A DNA stretch of 64,000 nucleotides. It comes from Pseudomonas frederiksbergensis. GTDB taxonomy: Bacteria; Pseudomonadota; Gammaproteobacteria; Pseudomonadales; Pseudomonadaceae. This document shows, one piece after another, positions 9,393 to 18,926 of the stretch. The DNA lies in the NCBI RefSeq assembly GCF_001952935.1, contig NZ_CP018319.1, positions 3,678,001 to 3,742,000 on the forward strand, read 5' to 3'. The stretch's first letter is position 1. Every line of letters begins with the position of its first letter. The position numbers were made by a program, and so were the translations under genes. A model generated the notes under the pieces. The model had not been told where the DNA came from and ran no database searches. It saw only the letters and a program-made list of their open reading frames with translations.

Positions 9393-10430
9393 TCACACCC
9401 CGCCGACAGCGTTGTCGTGCAGCGGGATCATCGCTTCCCGTGCCCAGCGTGCGCTGATGCGTTGGCCGGTCTGATGTTGCGCGCTGACGTCGAGCCACTG
9501 GACGTTGGCCTGGCTGATGTTCAGGGTCTGGCCGTTTTCCAGTTTCACTTCATAGCGCGTGGCGCTGCCCTGGTACTGAATGTCGTGGAGCAAGCCGCTG
9601 ACTTCGATTTCATGACTGGCCAACGGTCCTTCGGCGAAACGCACGTGTTCCGGGCGAATCGAAAACGGCTGTGGATTGCCACTCAATTGTTTCGCCAGGT
9701 CGCCGCGAATCACGTTGGAGGTGCCGACGAATTCGGCGACAAAGGTTGTGGCCGGTTTCATGTAGAGGTTGCGCGGGGTATCGACCTGCTCGATGCGCCC
9801 CTTGTTGAACACCGCCACCCGATCCGACATTGACAGCGCTTCGGTCTGGTCGTGGGTGACGAAGATGAAAGTGATGCCGAGCTGGCGTTGCAGCTTCTTC
9901 AATTCACTCTGCATTTGCTCGCGCAGTTTTAAATCGAGCGCGCCCAACGGTTCATCGAGCAGCAGCACGCGCGGACGATTGACCAGGGCGCGGGCCAGGG
10001 CCACACGCTGGCGCTGACCGCCGGACAGTTGCACCGGTTTACGCGCGCCGTAGCCGCCGAGGGCGACCATGTCGAGGGCTTCTTCGGCGCGTTTCTGGCG
10101 TTCGGTTTTGCCGACGCCTTTGACCTTCAAACCGTAGGCGACGTTGTCGAGTACGTTCATGTGCGGGAACAACGCGTAATCCTGGAACACGGTGTTCACG
10201 TCACGCTGATAGGGCGGCAGCCCGGCGGCCTCGAAGCCGTGAATCCGGATAGAGCCTGCACTCGGTTGTTCGAAACCGGCGATCAGGCGCAGACAGGTGG
10301 TTTTGCCCGAGCCGGAAGGGCCCAGCATGGAAAAGAACTCGCCGTCCTGGATGTCGATGGAAACCCGGTCAACGGCCTTCACTTCGCCGAACTGACGGGA
10401 AACGTTGGTGAACTGGACTGCAAGCGTCAT
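9393..10430 (-). CDS. ydcT: ABC transporter ATP-binding protein, YdcT/PotA type
   Basis: A 345-residue nucleotide-binding subunit. Walker A is GPSGSGKTT near residue 40, the signature is LSGGQRQRVALARAL near 135, Walker B is VLLLDEPLGALD near 158, and the switch histidine lies in FVTHDQTEA. About 100 C-terminal residues form the TOBE-type regulatory domain typical of PotA/MalK-like subunits. The ATG at 10430 has GGAG about 10 nt upstream. A TTG five codons earlier is in frame but would place that GGAG inside the gene. It energises YdcU/YdcV. A 113-bp repeat lies between this gene and ydcS and may set subunit stoichiometry by stopping part of the transcripts. Confidence 0.92.
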   Translation of the reverse strand: MTLAVQFTNVSRQFGEVKAVDRVSIDIQDGEFFSMLGPSGSGKTTCLRLIAGFEQPSAGSIRIHGFEAAGLPPYQRDVNTVFQDYALFPHMNVLDNVAYGLKVKGVGKTERQKRAEEALDMVALGGYGARKPVQLSGGQRQRVALARALVNRPRVLLLDEPLGALDLKLREQMQSELKKLQRQLGITFIFVTHDQTEALSMSDRVAVFNKGRIEQVDTPRNLYMKPATTFVAEFVGTSNVIRGDLAKQLSGNPQPFSIRPEHVRFAEGPLASHEIEVSGLLHDIQYQGSATRYEVKLENGQTLNISQANVQWLDVSAQHQTGQRISARWAREAMIPLHDNAVGGV

Positions 10431-10464
10431 GGTGCGGTGCTCCAAAAAATCGAGGGCTGGTGAT

Positions 10465-10577
10465 GATCGTTCCCATGCTCTGCGTGGGAATGCAGCCCGT
10501 GACGCTCTGCGTCACTTTTGCGCGAATGGACGCGGAGCGTCCGGTGATGCATTCCCACGCAGAGCGTGGGAACGATC
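10465..10577. repeat. GATCGTTCCC-type palindromic repeat (four-hairpin element)
   Basis: A 113-bp element bounded by GATCGTTCCC and GGGAACGATC. Inside are four short hairpins built on one theme, with stems reading ATGC..GCGT, GTGACG..CGTCAC, GGACGC..GCGTCC and CACGC..GCGTG. Related copies lie at 33632 and 60965, with a solo unit at 49637. It separates ydcS from ydcT. Confidence 0.88.
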
Positions 10578-10590
10578 GGTACGGGGTGTG

Positions 10591-11742
10591 TCAGCGACCA
10601 CCCATGATCGAGATGTAGTCCTGGGTCCAGCGGCTGTACGGCACGAATTTGCCGCCCTCAGCCTGTGGGGTCTTCCAGAAGGCGATCTTCTCGAACTGGT
10701 CGAAGCCATTGGTTTTACAACCCTCGGCGCCGAGCAACTCGCTTTCTTTGCAGCCCGCAGGAACCGCTGGCAACGAACCGAACCAGGCCGCCAGGTCACC
10801 CTGGACTTTCGGTTGCAGCGACCAGTCCATCCACTTGTAGGCGCAGTTCGGGTGCTTGGCTTCGGCGTGCAACATGGTGGTGTCGGCCCAGCCCGTTGCA
10901 CCTTCTTTTGGAATGACCGAGGCAACCGGCTGCTTGTCCGCCACCAGGCCGTTGACCATGTAGCCCCAGGTGCTGGACGCCGCCACGCCTTCGTTCTTGA
11001 CGTCACTCATCTGGACCGTTGCGTCGTGCCAGTAGCGGTGGACCAAGGGCTGTTGCTTGCGAAGCAGGTCCAGCGCCGCTTTGTATTGCGCTTCATTGAG
11101 CTGGTACGGGTCCTTGATGCCCAGTTCCGGCTGTTTCGATTTGAGATAAAGCGCCGCATCGGCGATGTAGATCGGGCCGTCATAGGCCTGGACCCGGCCC
11201 TTGTTGGACTTGCCGTCCGGCAGGGTCTGTTCTTCGAACACCACGCTCCAGCTGTCCGGCGCCGTTTTGAAGATATTGGTGTTGTACATCAACACGTTCG
11301 GCCCCCATTGGTACGGGGTGCCGTAGGTTTGCTGGTTGACGACATACCACGGGCCATCCTTGAGCCGAGGGTCAATGGTCTTCCAGTTCGGGATCAACGC
11401 CGTATTGATCGGCTGCACACGTTTGCCGGCGATCAACCGCAGGGAGGCGTCGCCGGATGCCGTCACCAGGTCATAACCACCCTTGGACATCAGGCTGACC
11501 ATCTCATCGGAGGTTGCAGCAGTCTTGACGTTGATCTTGCAGCCGGTTTCTTTTTCGAAACCGGTGACCCAGTCATAGGCCTTGTCGCTTTCGCCACGTT
11601 CGATGTAGCCAGGCCAGGCCACAATATCCAGCTGACCTTCGCCGGCACCGACGGCTTTCAGCGGTTCGGCGGCCTGGATACTGGCACTGGCCAGCAGCGC
11701 GGTGGTAATTGCACTGAGCAGTGCGGTCTTGTGCACGAACAT
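10591..11742 (-). CDS. ydcS: Periplasmic polyamine-type substrate-binding protein YdcS
   Basis: A 383-residue extracellular solute-binding protein that delivers substrate to the YdcTUV transporter. A Sec signal peptide spans residues 1-25 (MFVHKTALLS, hydrophobic core, cleavage after ASIQA). The mature protein starts AEPLKAVGAGEGQLDIVAWP and has the PotD/PotF-like bilobed layout, including the WPGYIERGE region and the C-terminal WTQDYISIMGGR. GAGGG lies 8 nt before the ATG. It resembles E. coli YdcS more than PotF. Putrescine is the likeliest ligand from context, but GABA or another amine cannot be excluded. Confidence 0.9.
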   Translation of the reverse strand: MFVHKTALLSAITTALLASASIQAAEPLKAVGAGEGQLDIVAWPGYIERGESDKAYDWVTGFEKETGCKINVKTAATSDEMVSLMSKGGYDLVTASGDASLRLIAGKRVQPINTALIPNWKTIDPRLKDGPWYVVNQQTYGTPYQWGPNVLMYNTNIFKTAPDSWSVVFEEQTLPDGKSNKGRVQAYDGPIYIADAALYLKSKQPELGIKDPYQLNEAQYKAALDLLRKQQPLVHRYWHDATVQMSDVKNEGVAASSTWGYMVNGLVADKQPVASVIPKEGATGWADTTMLHAEAKHPNCAYKWMDWSLQPKVQGDLAAWFGSLPAVPAGCKESELLGAEGCKTNGFDQFEKIAFWKTPQAEGGKFVPYSRWTQDYISIMGGR

Positions 11743-11825
11743 GGGGTTTCCCTCTTCTTTAATTATGGTCGGGGCAGTTTTGAACGTGGTGAGGCAGGCC
11801 GTTAGCGGGCTTGTTATAAGCGTAG

Positions 11826-13313
11826 TCAGAGATGCTGGCCGTGGCGGGCCATGATGTGCCGCACCACGCTGTAGTCCTGGAGCGAATCGCTGGATAAGTC
11901 TTTGCCGTAGCCCGAACGCTTCAGGCCGCCGTGGGGCATTTCGCTGACCAGCATGAAATGGCTGTTGATCCAGGTGCAGCCGTACTGCAAGCGCGCCGCA
12001 ACCTGCATCGCCTTGTCCAGGTTCTGGGTCCAGACCGAGGAGGCGAGGCCGTATTCCGAGTCGTTGGCCCAGTCCACGGCTTGTTCGAGCTGATCGAAAC
12101 GGGTCACGGTGACCACCGGCCCGAACACTTCGCGCTGGACGATCTCATCAGTCTGTTTGCAACCGGCCAGCAAGGTTGGCTGGTAATAGAAGCCGGCCCC
12201 GGAATGCACCGCCGCGCCGGTCACTCGTTCGATGTGCGGCTGACCGAGGGCGCGCTCGACGAAACTCGCCACGCGATCACGCTGGCGGGTGCTGATCAGC
12301 GGGCCGATCTCGTTGTCGGCGTCGCGCTTGCCGGCGAAGCGCAAACTGCTGACCGCCGCCCCGAGTTCGGCCACCAAGCGATCATGAATTCCGGCCTGTG
12401 CATAAATGCGGCAGGCCGCGGTGCAGTCCTGGCCGGCGTTGTAATAGCCATAAGTGCGAACGCCTTCGACCACGGCTTGTATGTCCGCATCGTTGCAAAC
12501 GATCACCGGGGCCTTGCCACCGAGTTCGAGGTGAGTGCGTTTCAGGGTTTTCGCCGCGGCCTGGAGGATTTTTTGCCCGGTGACGATATCGCCGGTCAGC
12601 GACACCATGCGCACTTTAGGATGACTGACCAAGTGGCTGCCGACGCCTTCACCGCCACCGCAAATGATGTTGATCACACCGCGCGGCAGGATCTCGGCCA
12701 GCGCCGGCGCCAGGGCCAGAATCGACAGCGGCGTGTGTTCGGAGGGCTTGAACACCAACGTGTTGCCGGCAGCCAGGGCCGGGGCGATTTTCCACGCGGC
12801 CATCATGATCGGGTAGTTCCACGGCGCAATCGACGCTACCACACCAATCGGATCGCGGCGAACCATGCTGGTATAGCCGGGCAGGTATTCGCCGCTGAGC
12901 TGGCCGGTCTGGCAACGCACGGCACCGGCGAAGAAGCGGAACACATCGACCGTGGCGCTCAAGTCATCCTGACGCGCCAGGTGCAACGGCTTGCCACAGT
13001 TCAGGGATTCGAGGCGGGCGAGAAGGTCGGCTTGTTTTTCGATGGCGTTGGCGATGTCCAGCAACAGGTTCGAGCGTTGTTGCGGCGTGGTCCGCGACCA
13101 ACCGGCGAAGGCGCGGTGGGCGGCGAGGATCGCGGCTTCGACTTGCTCGGTGCTCGCTTCGGCGATGTGGGTCAGCACTTCCCCGGTGGCTGGGTTGAGG
13201 ATCGGTTCGACAAAACCCTGGCCCGCGACCAATTCGCCATCGATCAACAACGCGGTGAACAACGGGGTCTGCGCGCCAGCCATTTTTCGGGTTCTCTTTT
13301 CTTGTGTGGCCAT
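11826..13313 (-). CDS. Second PatD-like aldehyde dehydrogenase (paralog of patD)
   Basis: A 495-residue aldehyde dehydrogenase clearly paralogous to PatD at 6015. Long blocks match, for example [17 protein letters not shown] with the catalytic cysteine, [11 protein letters not shown] with the base glutamate, and the end [11 protein letters not shown]. It carries about 15 extra N-terminal residues before the shared LLIDGE block. The start at 13313 follows GGGAGCAGC; a 20-residue longer frame is less well supported. It probably oxidises 4-aminobutyraldehyde or a homologue such as 3-aminopropanal from spermidine. Which paralog handles which aldehyde is not visible. It is encoded between the LysR gene and ydcS, in the same direction. 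Confidence 0.88.
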   Translation of the reverse strand: MATQEKRTRKMAGAQTPLFTALLIDGELVAGQGFVEPILNPATGEVLTHIAEASTEQVEAAILAAHRAFAGWSRTTPQQRSNLLLDIANAIEKQADLLARLESLNCGKPLHLARQDDLSATVDVFRFFAGAVRCQTGQLSGEYLPGYTSMVRRDPIGVVASIAPWNYPIMMAAWKIAPALAAGNTLVFKPSEHTPLSILALAPALAEILPRGVINIICGGGEGVGSHLVSHPKVRMVSLTGDIVTGQKILQAAAKTLKRTHLELGGKAPVIVCNDADIQAVVEGVRTYGYYNAGQDCTAACRIYAQAGIHDRLVAELGAAVSSLRFAGKRDADNEIGPLISTRQRDRVASFVERALGQPHIERVTGAAVHSGAGFYYQPTLLAGCKQTDEIVQREVFGPVVTVTRFDQLEQAVDWANDSEYGLASSVWTQNLDKAMQVAARLQYGCTWINSHFMLVSEMPHGGLKRSGYGKDLSSDSLQDYSVVRHIMARHGQHL

Positions 13314-13413
13314 GCTGCTCCCTGTGACCGGGGCGCGACCGTCTTTTAGATGTACCAAGACTAGGCGCCGCACCCGAGGTCGACAAATTCTAAATACTGA
13401 AGGTGGCGTTCGA

Positions 13414-14328
13414 TTAAATAGATGGCTTGCGCCCGCCGGGAGGTTGCTCGCGGGCGACGGTCAGGAACGGGTCCACCAGCGCTGGGCGCGCGGTGCCGCG
13501 ACGCCAGGCCAGACCGACGTCGAGGGTCTGGCTCAGGTCGGCAATCGGCCGCGCTTCGATGATGTCGCCCTCCAGTGACCATGGGCGATAAGTCATGTCG
13601 GGCTGGATCGACACGCCCAATCCGGCTGCCACCAGGCTTCGCACCGCTTCCGTCGATGCCGTTCGCAAGGTAATGCGCGGTTGCAGGGAGGCGGCTGCCC
13701 ACATGCGCTGGGCGTTGCGGTCCATTTCATCGACGTTCAGCTGAATCAACGGCTCACGGGCCACATCGGCGAGGTTGATGCTGTCGTGTTCCAGCAGCGG
13801 ATGCTGGGCCGGCAGCCACAACCGATGGGGTGAGTGGGTCAGCACTTCGGTCTGCAAGGCGTGGCGGTCCTCAAGGTTGGAGAGAATCAGCACGCCGACA
13901 TCGATCTCACCGCTGACCAGCAAATGCTCGATATATGGGCGCTCATCTTCCATCACCCGGATTTCGACGTTGGGGTAGGCGCGCTGGAAACGAGTGAGTA
14001 GATCCGCGAGGTAATAACCGGCCACCAGGCTGGTCACGCCGATGATCAACTGCCCGGCGACCTGATCGGTGCTCTGTTGCAGGCTGCGTTTGGCGTTGTC
14101 TACCGTTGCCAGAATCAGGTGCGCCTGGCGTAGGAATTGGTGACCCTGGTGGGTCAGCGTCATGCCCTTGGCGTGGCGGTTGAACAGGCCGACGCCGATT
14201 TCCTGCTCCAGTTGCTGGATCGCCAGGGTCAGTGTCGATTGCGAAATAAACGCGGTTTGTGCGGCGGCGGAGATCGAGCCGGTCTCGGCCACGGCGATGA
14301 AATGACGGATCTGACGCAAGGTCATCAT
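13414..14328 (-). CDS. LysR-family transcriptional regulator of the polyamine cluster (inferred)
   Basis: A 304-residue LysR-type regulator. The winged helix-turn-helix covers residues 1-60 ([40 protein letters not shown]), followed by a linker helix and a periplasmic-binding-like effector domain from about residue 90. Two adjacent ATG codons at 14328 and 14325 are equivalent candidates; a 43-residue upstream extension is not needed by the fold. It reads in the same direction as the downstream dehydrogenase, 100 nt away, so it may lead the cluster's transcript instead of facing it as LysR genes often do. The role in amine catabolism comes only from position. Confidence 0.82.
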   Translation of the reverse strand: MMTLRQIRHFIAVAETGSISAAAQTAFISQSTLTLAIQQLEQEIGVGLFNRHAKGMTLTHQGHQFLRQAHLILATVDNAKRSLQQSTDQVAGQLIIGVTSLVAGYYLADLLTRFQRAYPNVEIRVMEDERPYIEHLLVSGEIDVGVLILSNLEDRHALQTEVLTHSPHRLWLPAQHPLLEHDSINLADVAREPLIQLNVDEMDRNAQRMWAAASLQPRITLRTASTEAVRSLVAAGLGVSIQPDMTYRPWSLEGDIIEARPIADLSQTLDVGLAWRRGTARPALVDPFLTVAREQPPGGRKPSI

Positions 14329-14515
14329 GGGCGCATTACCGGGTGGGCGGTTTTTATAGATTTGCTTGAGTGTATATCCATTTTTCTGAAGGGCCGTGAT
14401 CAGCGCAATAGCGCTACGCAACATCTCGAAGCACTCTCGCTCCCGAATGCCGGGCACTTTCGATCTAGGCTGGTGGCCTTATTGATCCGGTTAACCCCTT
14501 TTTTGGAGGCGGCAA

Positions 14516-15238
14516 ATGAACACGCGTGGATTGCTCGATCAGCTACTCAAGTCCGGTCAGGACATGTTGCAGAACAAGGCCGGCGGCTCACAAAACAAGT
14601 CCTCCAGTGGTGGTTTGGGCGGATTGCTCGGCGGCAGCGGCGGTTCGAGCGGCCTCGGCGGCTTGCTCTCGGGCGCAGGCGGCGGGGCGTTGGCAGCGGG
14701 TGCGATGGGCTTGTTGCTCGGCAGCAAAAAGGCACGCAACGTCGGCGGCAAAGTCGCCATCTACGGCGGCCTCGCGGCGCTCGGCGTCATTGCCTACAAA
14801 GCCTACGGTAATTGGCAGGCCCAGCAGGGCACCGTGTCAAAGACTGAACCGCAGACACTCGACCGCCTGCCTCCAGCGCAAGTCGAATTGCACAGCCAGG
14901 CGATCCTCAAGGCGCTGGTTGCAGCGGCCAAAGCCGATGGCCACGTTGATGAGCGCGAGCGTGCATTGATCGAAGGCGAATTCAGCAAGCTTGATAACGA
15001 TCAGGAACTGCAGCAGTGGCTGCATGCCGAACTCAGCAAGCCGCTCGACCCGACAGAAGTCGCGCGCGCCGCCAGCACGCCGGAAATGGCTGCCGAGATG
15101 TACATCGCCAGTGTGATGTTGGTGGATGAGGAAAGCTTCATGGAAAAGTCCTACCTCGATGAGCTTGCACGTCAGCTGAAGCTTGAGCCGGGGTTGAAGG
15201 CAGAGCTGGAGAAGCAGGTTCGCCAGGCTTCTATCTAA
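14516..15238 (+). CDS. DUF533/YebE-like membrane-associated protein with TerB-like domain
   Basis: A 240-residue protein of the YebE (DUF533) family, function unknown. Residues 15-65 are almost only Gly, Ser, Leu and Ala (GGLGGLLGGSGGSSGLGG and similar), a flexible low-complexity region. A likely membrane helix follows at about 78-95 (VAIYGGLAALGVIAYKAY). The C-terminal 130 residues are helical and acidic, resembling the TerB tellurite-resistance fold with VAAAKADGHVDERERALIEG. GGAGG stands 6-7 nt before the ATG. It is divergent from the LysR gene, and a terminator follows at 15283, so it is a single-gene unit unrelated to wsp. Confidence 0.85.
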   Translation: MNTRGLLDQLLKSGQDMLQNKAGGSQNKSSSGGLGGLLGGSGGSSGLGGLLSGAGGGALAAGAMGLLLGSKKARNVGGKVAIYGGLAALGVIAYKAYGNWQAQQGTVSKTEPQTLDRLPPAQVELHSQAILKALVAAAKADGHVDERERALIEGEFSKLDNDQELQQWLHAELSKPLDPTEVARAASTPEMAAEMYIASVMLVDEESFMEKSYLDELARQLKLEPGLKAELEKQVRQASI

Positions 15239-15282
15239 GCGCTGTCTGGTCCTGAAATAGGTTTACAGCTGTTTTACCCCAG

Positions 15283-15309
15283 CGCCCGATGCACCGCGTC
15301 GGGCGTTTT
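15283..15309 (+). terminator. Rho-independent terminator after the YebE-like gene
   Basis: CGCCCGA and TCGGGCG pair around a 9-nt loop and are followed by TTTTG. This closes the YebE-like transcript before wspA. Confidence 0.7.
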
Positions 15310-15332
15310 GTATTTTAAGGACAACTCGGTCG

Positions 15333-15357
15333 AGTGTGGGAGAGCCTGCTCGCGATG
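15333..15357. repeat. Solitary degenerate REP unit
   Basis: A single unit (TGTGGGAGAGCCTGCTCGCG) has lost bases from the GAGCGAGCC core and has no inverted partner. It looks like the remnant of a doublet. Confidence 0.65.
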
Positions 15358-15496
15358 GCTTTTTAAGCAGCACCAGAAATTCTATTGTCATTTCCACGGC
15401 CCGTTTCTTCCGATGCACTCCTGACAACAGTCTTATAAATGAAACACAGCCCTCAGCTATACTCCGCAACATTTGAACCGCACCCGAGGACTGACT

Positions 15497-17119
15497 GTGA
15501 AGAACTGGACGTTGCGCCAACGCATCTTGGCGAGCTTTGCGGTGATTATCACCATCATGTTGCTCATGGTCGTGGTGTCGTATTCCCGTTTACTGTCGAT
15601 TGAGGCCAGCGAGAACGTTGTGCGCTCGGACAGTGTTCCCGGGATTCACTACAGCTCCCTGATTCGCGGAGCCTGGGTCGATGATTACGTCCTGACCCAG
15701 CAACTGATCGGGCTGGGTGGCGGTCGAGACATGACCCAGGCTGACAAGGATATGTACCAGCGTATTGAGGAAAGGCTGGGACGCGCGATGGCCAGCTACC
15801 AGGGCACCATTTTCGAGAAAGATGATCAGGCAAGGTTCGACGAGTTTGAAAAGCTGCACGACCAATATGACGAGCAGCTCGAAGCGGTACTCGATGTCTA
15901 CCAGAAAAAGGACTTCGAACAGGCCCGTCGCCTACTCGCCGAACAGTTGACCCCGGCCTGGACTGCCGGCCGCAAACAGCTGGATGAACTCATTGAATTC
16001 AACAGGCGGGCGGCTGAAGAGGCCACTGACTCGATCATTTCATCGGTCGCCGTGGCGAAGCTGATCATGGGCATTTCGTTGCTGGTCGCAGTCCTGTGTG
16101 CCGGATTGTGTGGTCTTTTGTTGATGCGCGCGATCATGGCGCCGATGAATCGCATTGTGCAGATCCTCGAAATAATGCGTACCGGCGATCTCAGCGGTCG
16201 CCTCAACCTGGCGCGCAAGGACGAATTCGGCGCCGTGGAAACCGGTTTCAACGACATGATGGCCGAGCTGACGTCCCTGGTGTCCCAGGCCCAGCGCTCC
16301 TCGGTGCAGGTCACCACCTCGGTGACCGAGATCGCCGCCACCTCCAAGCAACAACAAGCGACCGCCACCGAAACCGCCGCCACCACCACCGAAATCGGCG
16401 CGACGTCCCGTGAGATTGCGGCCACTTCGCGGGATCTGGTGCGCACGATGATCGAAGTCTCCACCGCCGCCGATCAGGCCTCGGTGCTCGCCGGTTCCGG
16501 GCAGCAAGGCCTGGCGCGGATGGAAGAGACCATGCACTCGGTGATGGGCGCGGCCGATCTGGTCAACGCCAAACTGGCGATCCTCAATGAGAAGGCCGGC
16601 AACATCAATCAGGTGGTGGTGACCATCGTCAAGGTCGCCGACCAGACCAATCTGCTGTCGCTCAACGCGGCGATCGAGGCCGAAAAGGCCGGTGAATATG
16701 GCCGTGGTTTTGCCGTGGTCGCCACCGAAGTGCGGCGTCTGGCAGACCAGACCGCCGTCGCCACGTACGACATCGAACAGATGGTGCGCGAGATCCAGTC
16801 GGCGGTGTCGGCCGGGGTGATGGGCATGGACAAGTTCTCTGAAGAAGTGCGCCGTGGCATGTCCGAAGTGCAGCAAATCGGCGAGCAGTTGTCGCAGATC
16901 ATCCATCAGGTTCAGGCATTGGCGCCGCGGGTGTTGATGGTCAACGAAGGCATGCAGGCCCAGGCCACGGGCGCTGAACAGATCAACCACGCGCTGGTGC
17001 AGTTGGGCGATGCCAGCAGCCAGACCGTCGAGTCCCTGCGCCAGGCCAGTTTCGCCATCGATGAACTGAGCCAGGTGGCCGTAGGGCTGCGCAGCGGCGT
17101 TTCGCGATTCAAAGTCTGA
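15497..17119 (+). CDS. wspA: WspA, surface-sensing methyl-accepting chemoreceptor
   Basis: A 540-residue receptor that starts the Wsp pathway. A first membrane helix is at about residues 10-30, a four-helix periplasmic domain at 35-185, and a second helix at 187-211 ([20 protein letters not shown]). A HAMP domain follows, then the cytoplasmic signalling hairpin whose tip contains [20 protein letters not shown]. The GTG start at 15497 is preceded by GAGGA at 7 nt; an ATG 8 codons earlier has no ribosome site. A TATACT element at 15458-15463 may be the promoter's -10. WspA oligomers respond to surface contact and activate the kinase WspE. It is the first gene of a six-gene overlapping operon plus wspR. 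Confidence 0.95.
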   Translation: MKNWTLRQRILASFAVIITIMLLMVVVSYSRLLSIEASENVVRSDSVPGIHYSSLIRGAWVDDYVLTQQLIGLGGGRDMTQADKDMYQRIEERLGRAMASYQGTIFEKDDQARFDEFEKLHDQYDEQLEAVLDVYQKKDFEQARRLLAEQLTPAWTAGRKQLDELIEFNRRAAEEATDSIISSVAVAKLIMGISLLVAVLCAGLCGLLLMRAIMAPMNRIVQILEIMRTGDLSGRLNLARKDEFGAVETGFNDMMAELTSLVSQAQRSSVQVTTSVTEIAATSKQQQATATETAATTTEIGATSREIAATSRDLVRTMIEVSTAADQASVLAGSGQQGLARMEETMHSVMGAADLVNAKLAILNEKAGNINQVVVTIVKVADQTNLLSLNAAIEAEKAGEYGRGFAVVATEVRRLADQTAVATYDIEQMVREIQSAVSAGVMGMDKFSEEVRRGMSEVQQIGEQLSQIIHQVQALAPRVLMVNEGMQAQATGAEQINHALVQLGDASSQTVESLRQASFAIDELSQVAVGLRSGVSRFKV

Positions 17120-17655
17120 TGAGCGAACCCACGGCCAAACGCACCGCCGTGAAGCCGGCGCTGCAATCATTGTTTCTGGTGTTCCGCATCGGCAGCGAGC
17201 GTTACGCCCTGCAGGCGATCGAGGTGGCGGAAGTGCTGCCGCGTCTGCCGTTGAAACCGATTCCCCGCGCGCCGGAATGGGTGGCCGGGGTGTTCGCCTA
17301 CCGCGGCGCGGTGGTGCCGGTGATCGACCTCAGCGCGCTGACGTTCGGCCAACCGGCCCAGGCCCGCACCAGCACCCGCCTGGTGCTGGTCAACTACTGC
17401 CCGGATGAGTTCGCTGAGGCGCAATTGCTCGGGCTGATTCTGGAGCAGGCCACCGATACCTTGCGCTGCGATCCGGCAGATTTTCAGCCCTATGGCCTGG
17501 ACAATCGTCAGGCGCCGTACCTCGGGCCAGTGCGTGAAGATGACCAGGGTTTGCTGCAATGGGTGAGGGTCGCCGATTTGCTTGACGATCAGGTTCGCGC
17601 GCTGCTGTTTCCATCGCAGCCGTCGGACCTGGCGCTGCTTGAGGAGCGGCCATGA
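17119..17655 (+). CDS. wspB: WspB, CheW-like coupling protein
   Basis: A 178-residue single-domain CheW protein that bridges WspA and the histidine kinase WspE. The CheW fold covers residues 12-165 with the typical FRIGSERYALQAIEVAEVLP opening and the PEWVAGVFAYRGAVVPVIDL segment. Its ATG overlaps the wspA stop by one base and its end overlaps wspC by 4 nt, so translation is coupled. WspB and WspD together make this pathway unusual among chemosensory systems in having two CheW proteins. Confidence 0.93.
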   Translation: MSEPTAKRTAVKPALQSLFLVFRIGSERYALQAIEVAEVLPRLPLKPIPRAPEWVAGVFAYRGAVVPVIDLSALTFGQPAQARTSTRLVLVNYCPDEFAEAQLLGLILEQATDTLRCDPADFQPYGLDNRQAPYLGPVREDDQGLLQWVRVADLLDDQVRALLFPSQPSDLALLEERP

Positions 17656-18926
17656 GTAACGATCAGCGGTTTTTCGATTTCCTCAAAGAGCGCATCGGTC
17701 TCGATGTGACCTCGGTGGGCCCGGCGATCATCGAGCGTGCGGTGCGCCAGCGCAGCAAGGCGTCCAACGCGTCGACAGCCGATGAGTACTGGCACACCTT
17801 GCAGGGTTCGCAGGACGAGCAGCAGGCGCTGATCGAAGCGGTGATTGTCCCCGAGACCTGGTTTTTTCGTTATCCGGAATCCTTCGCCACGTTGGCGAAA
17901 CTGGCCACCAAACGCCTTAGCGACATCAACAATATGCGCGCGCTGCGGATTCTCAGCCTGCCGTGTTCCACCGGTGAAGAACCGTATTCCATCGCCATGG
18001 CGTTGCTCGATGCCGGGTTACAGCCGCACCAGTTCAAGGTCGAAGGCATGGACGTCAGTCCGTTGTCGGTGGAAAAAGCCCGGCGCGCGCTGTATGGCAA
18101 GAATTCGTTTCGGGGCCAGGACATCGCCTTTCGTGACCGGCATTTCACCGCCGAAGGCGAGGAGGGCTATCGCCTCAGCGGGCGAGTGCTCGAACAGGTG
18201 CGTTTGCAGGTCGGCAATCTGCTGGATCCGACGTTGCTGGCCAACGAACCGCCGTATGACTTTGTGTTTTGCCGCAACCTGCTGATCTATTTCGATCAGC
18301 CGACCCAGCAGCAAGTGTTCGAAGTGCTCAAGCGTCTGACTCATGTGGATGGCGTGCTGTTTATCGGCCCGGCCGAGGGCAGCTTGCTCGGCCGTTTCGG
18401 CATGCGTTCGATCGGCATCCCGCAGTCCTTTGCGTTCAGTCGTCAAAGCGCACCGGAGCCTGTGCCCATTGCGACGTTCGTGCCGACGCCTCTGCCCGTG
18501 CGCCAACCGGTGCCCAGCGTGGCACCGCCGCCCGTTCGCAACCGGCCCTTTGCAACGCTGGCGCCGCTACCTGCCGTGACGAAAGTCGCCAACCCGGACA
18601 CCGGCACACTGCTGGCAAACATCGCCGCGCTGGCCAACGAAGGCAAAAGTGCCGAGGCCCGCGCCGCGTGCGATAGCTATTTGCGCAGTCATGAACCCGT
18701 GGCCCAGGTCTTCTACTGGCTGGGCTTGCTCAGCGATGTCGCCGGCAGAGTCCTTGAAGCCCAGGGTTTTTATCGCAAGGCGTTGTACCTCGACCCGCAA
18801 CATCCCGACGCGTTGATGCACCTGGCAGCGTTGCTGCAATCCTTGGGCGACACGGCGGGAGCCAGACGATTGCAGGACCGCGCCGCCCGCAGCGAGCGCG
18901 CCGCTGACAGTGAGCGTAAACGATGA
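17652..18926 (+). CDS. wspC: WspC, CheR-type receptor methyltransferase with TPR tail
   Basis: A 424-residue SAM-dependent methyltransferase that methylates glutamates on WspA to adjust sensitivity. An N-terminal helical domain (1-75) precedes the catalytic domain (about 80-270) with SLPCSTGEEPYSIAM as the SAM-binding region and FVFCRNLLIYF as the conserved catalytic strand. A proline-rich linker (residues 275-310, many PVP/APPP repeats) leads to tetratricopeptide repeats in the last 110 residues (AGRVLEAQGFYRKALYLDP). Such TPR tails are known in WspC/FrzF-like CheR proteins. ATGA overlaps link it to both neighbours. Confidence 0.93.
   Translation: MSNDQRFFDFLKERIGLDVTSVGPAIIERAVRQRSKASNASTADEYWHTLQGSQDEQQALIEAVIVPETWFFRYPESFATLAKLATKRLSDINNMRALRILSLPCSTGEEPYSIAMALLDAGLQPHQFKVEGMDVSPLSVEKARRALYGKNSFRGQDIAFRDRHFTAEGEEGYRLSGRVLEQVRLQVGNLLDPTLLANEPPYDFVFCRNLLIYFDQPTQQQVFEVLKRLTHVDGVLFIGPAEGSLLGRFGMRSIGIPQSFAFSRQSAPEPVPIATFVPTPLPVRQPVPSVAPPPVRNRPFATLAPLPAVTKVANPDTGTLLANIAALANEGKSAEARAACDSYLRSHEPVAQVFYWLGLLSDVAGRVLEAQGFYRKALYLDPQHPDALMHLAALLQSLGDTAGARRLQDRAARSERAADSERKR

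Noticed and set aside
10405..13349. Two long rightward open frames opposite ydcS and the second aldehyde dehydrogenase
   Set aside because: Both are shadows of real genes on the other strand and show no recognisable domain.
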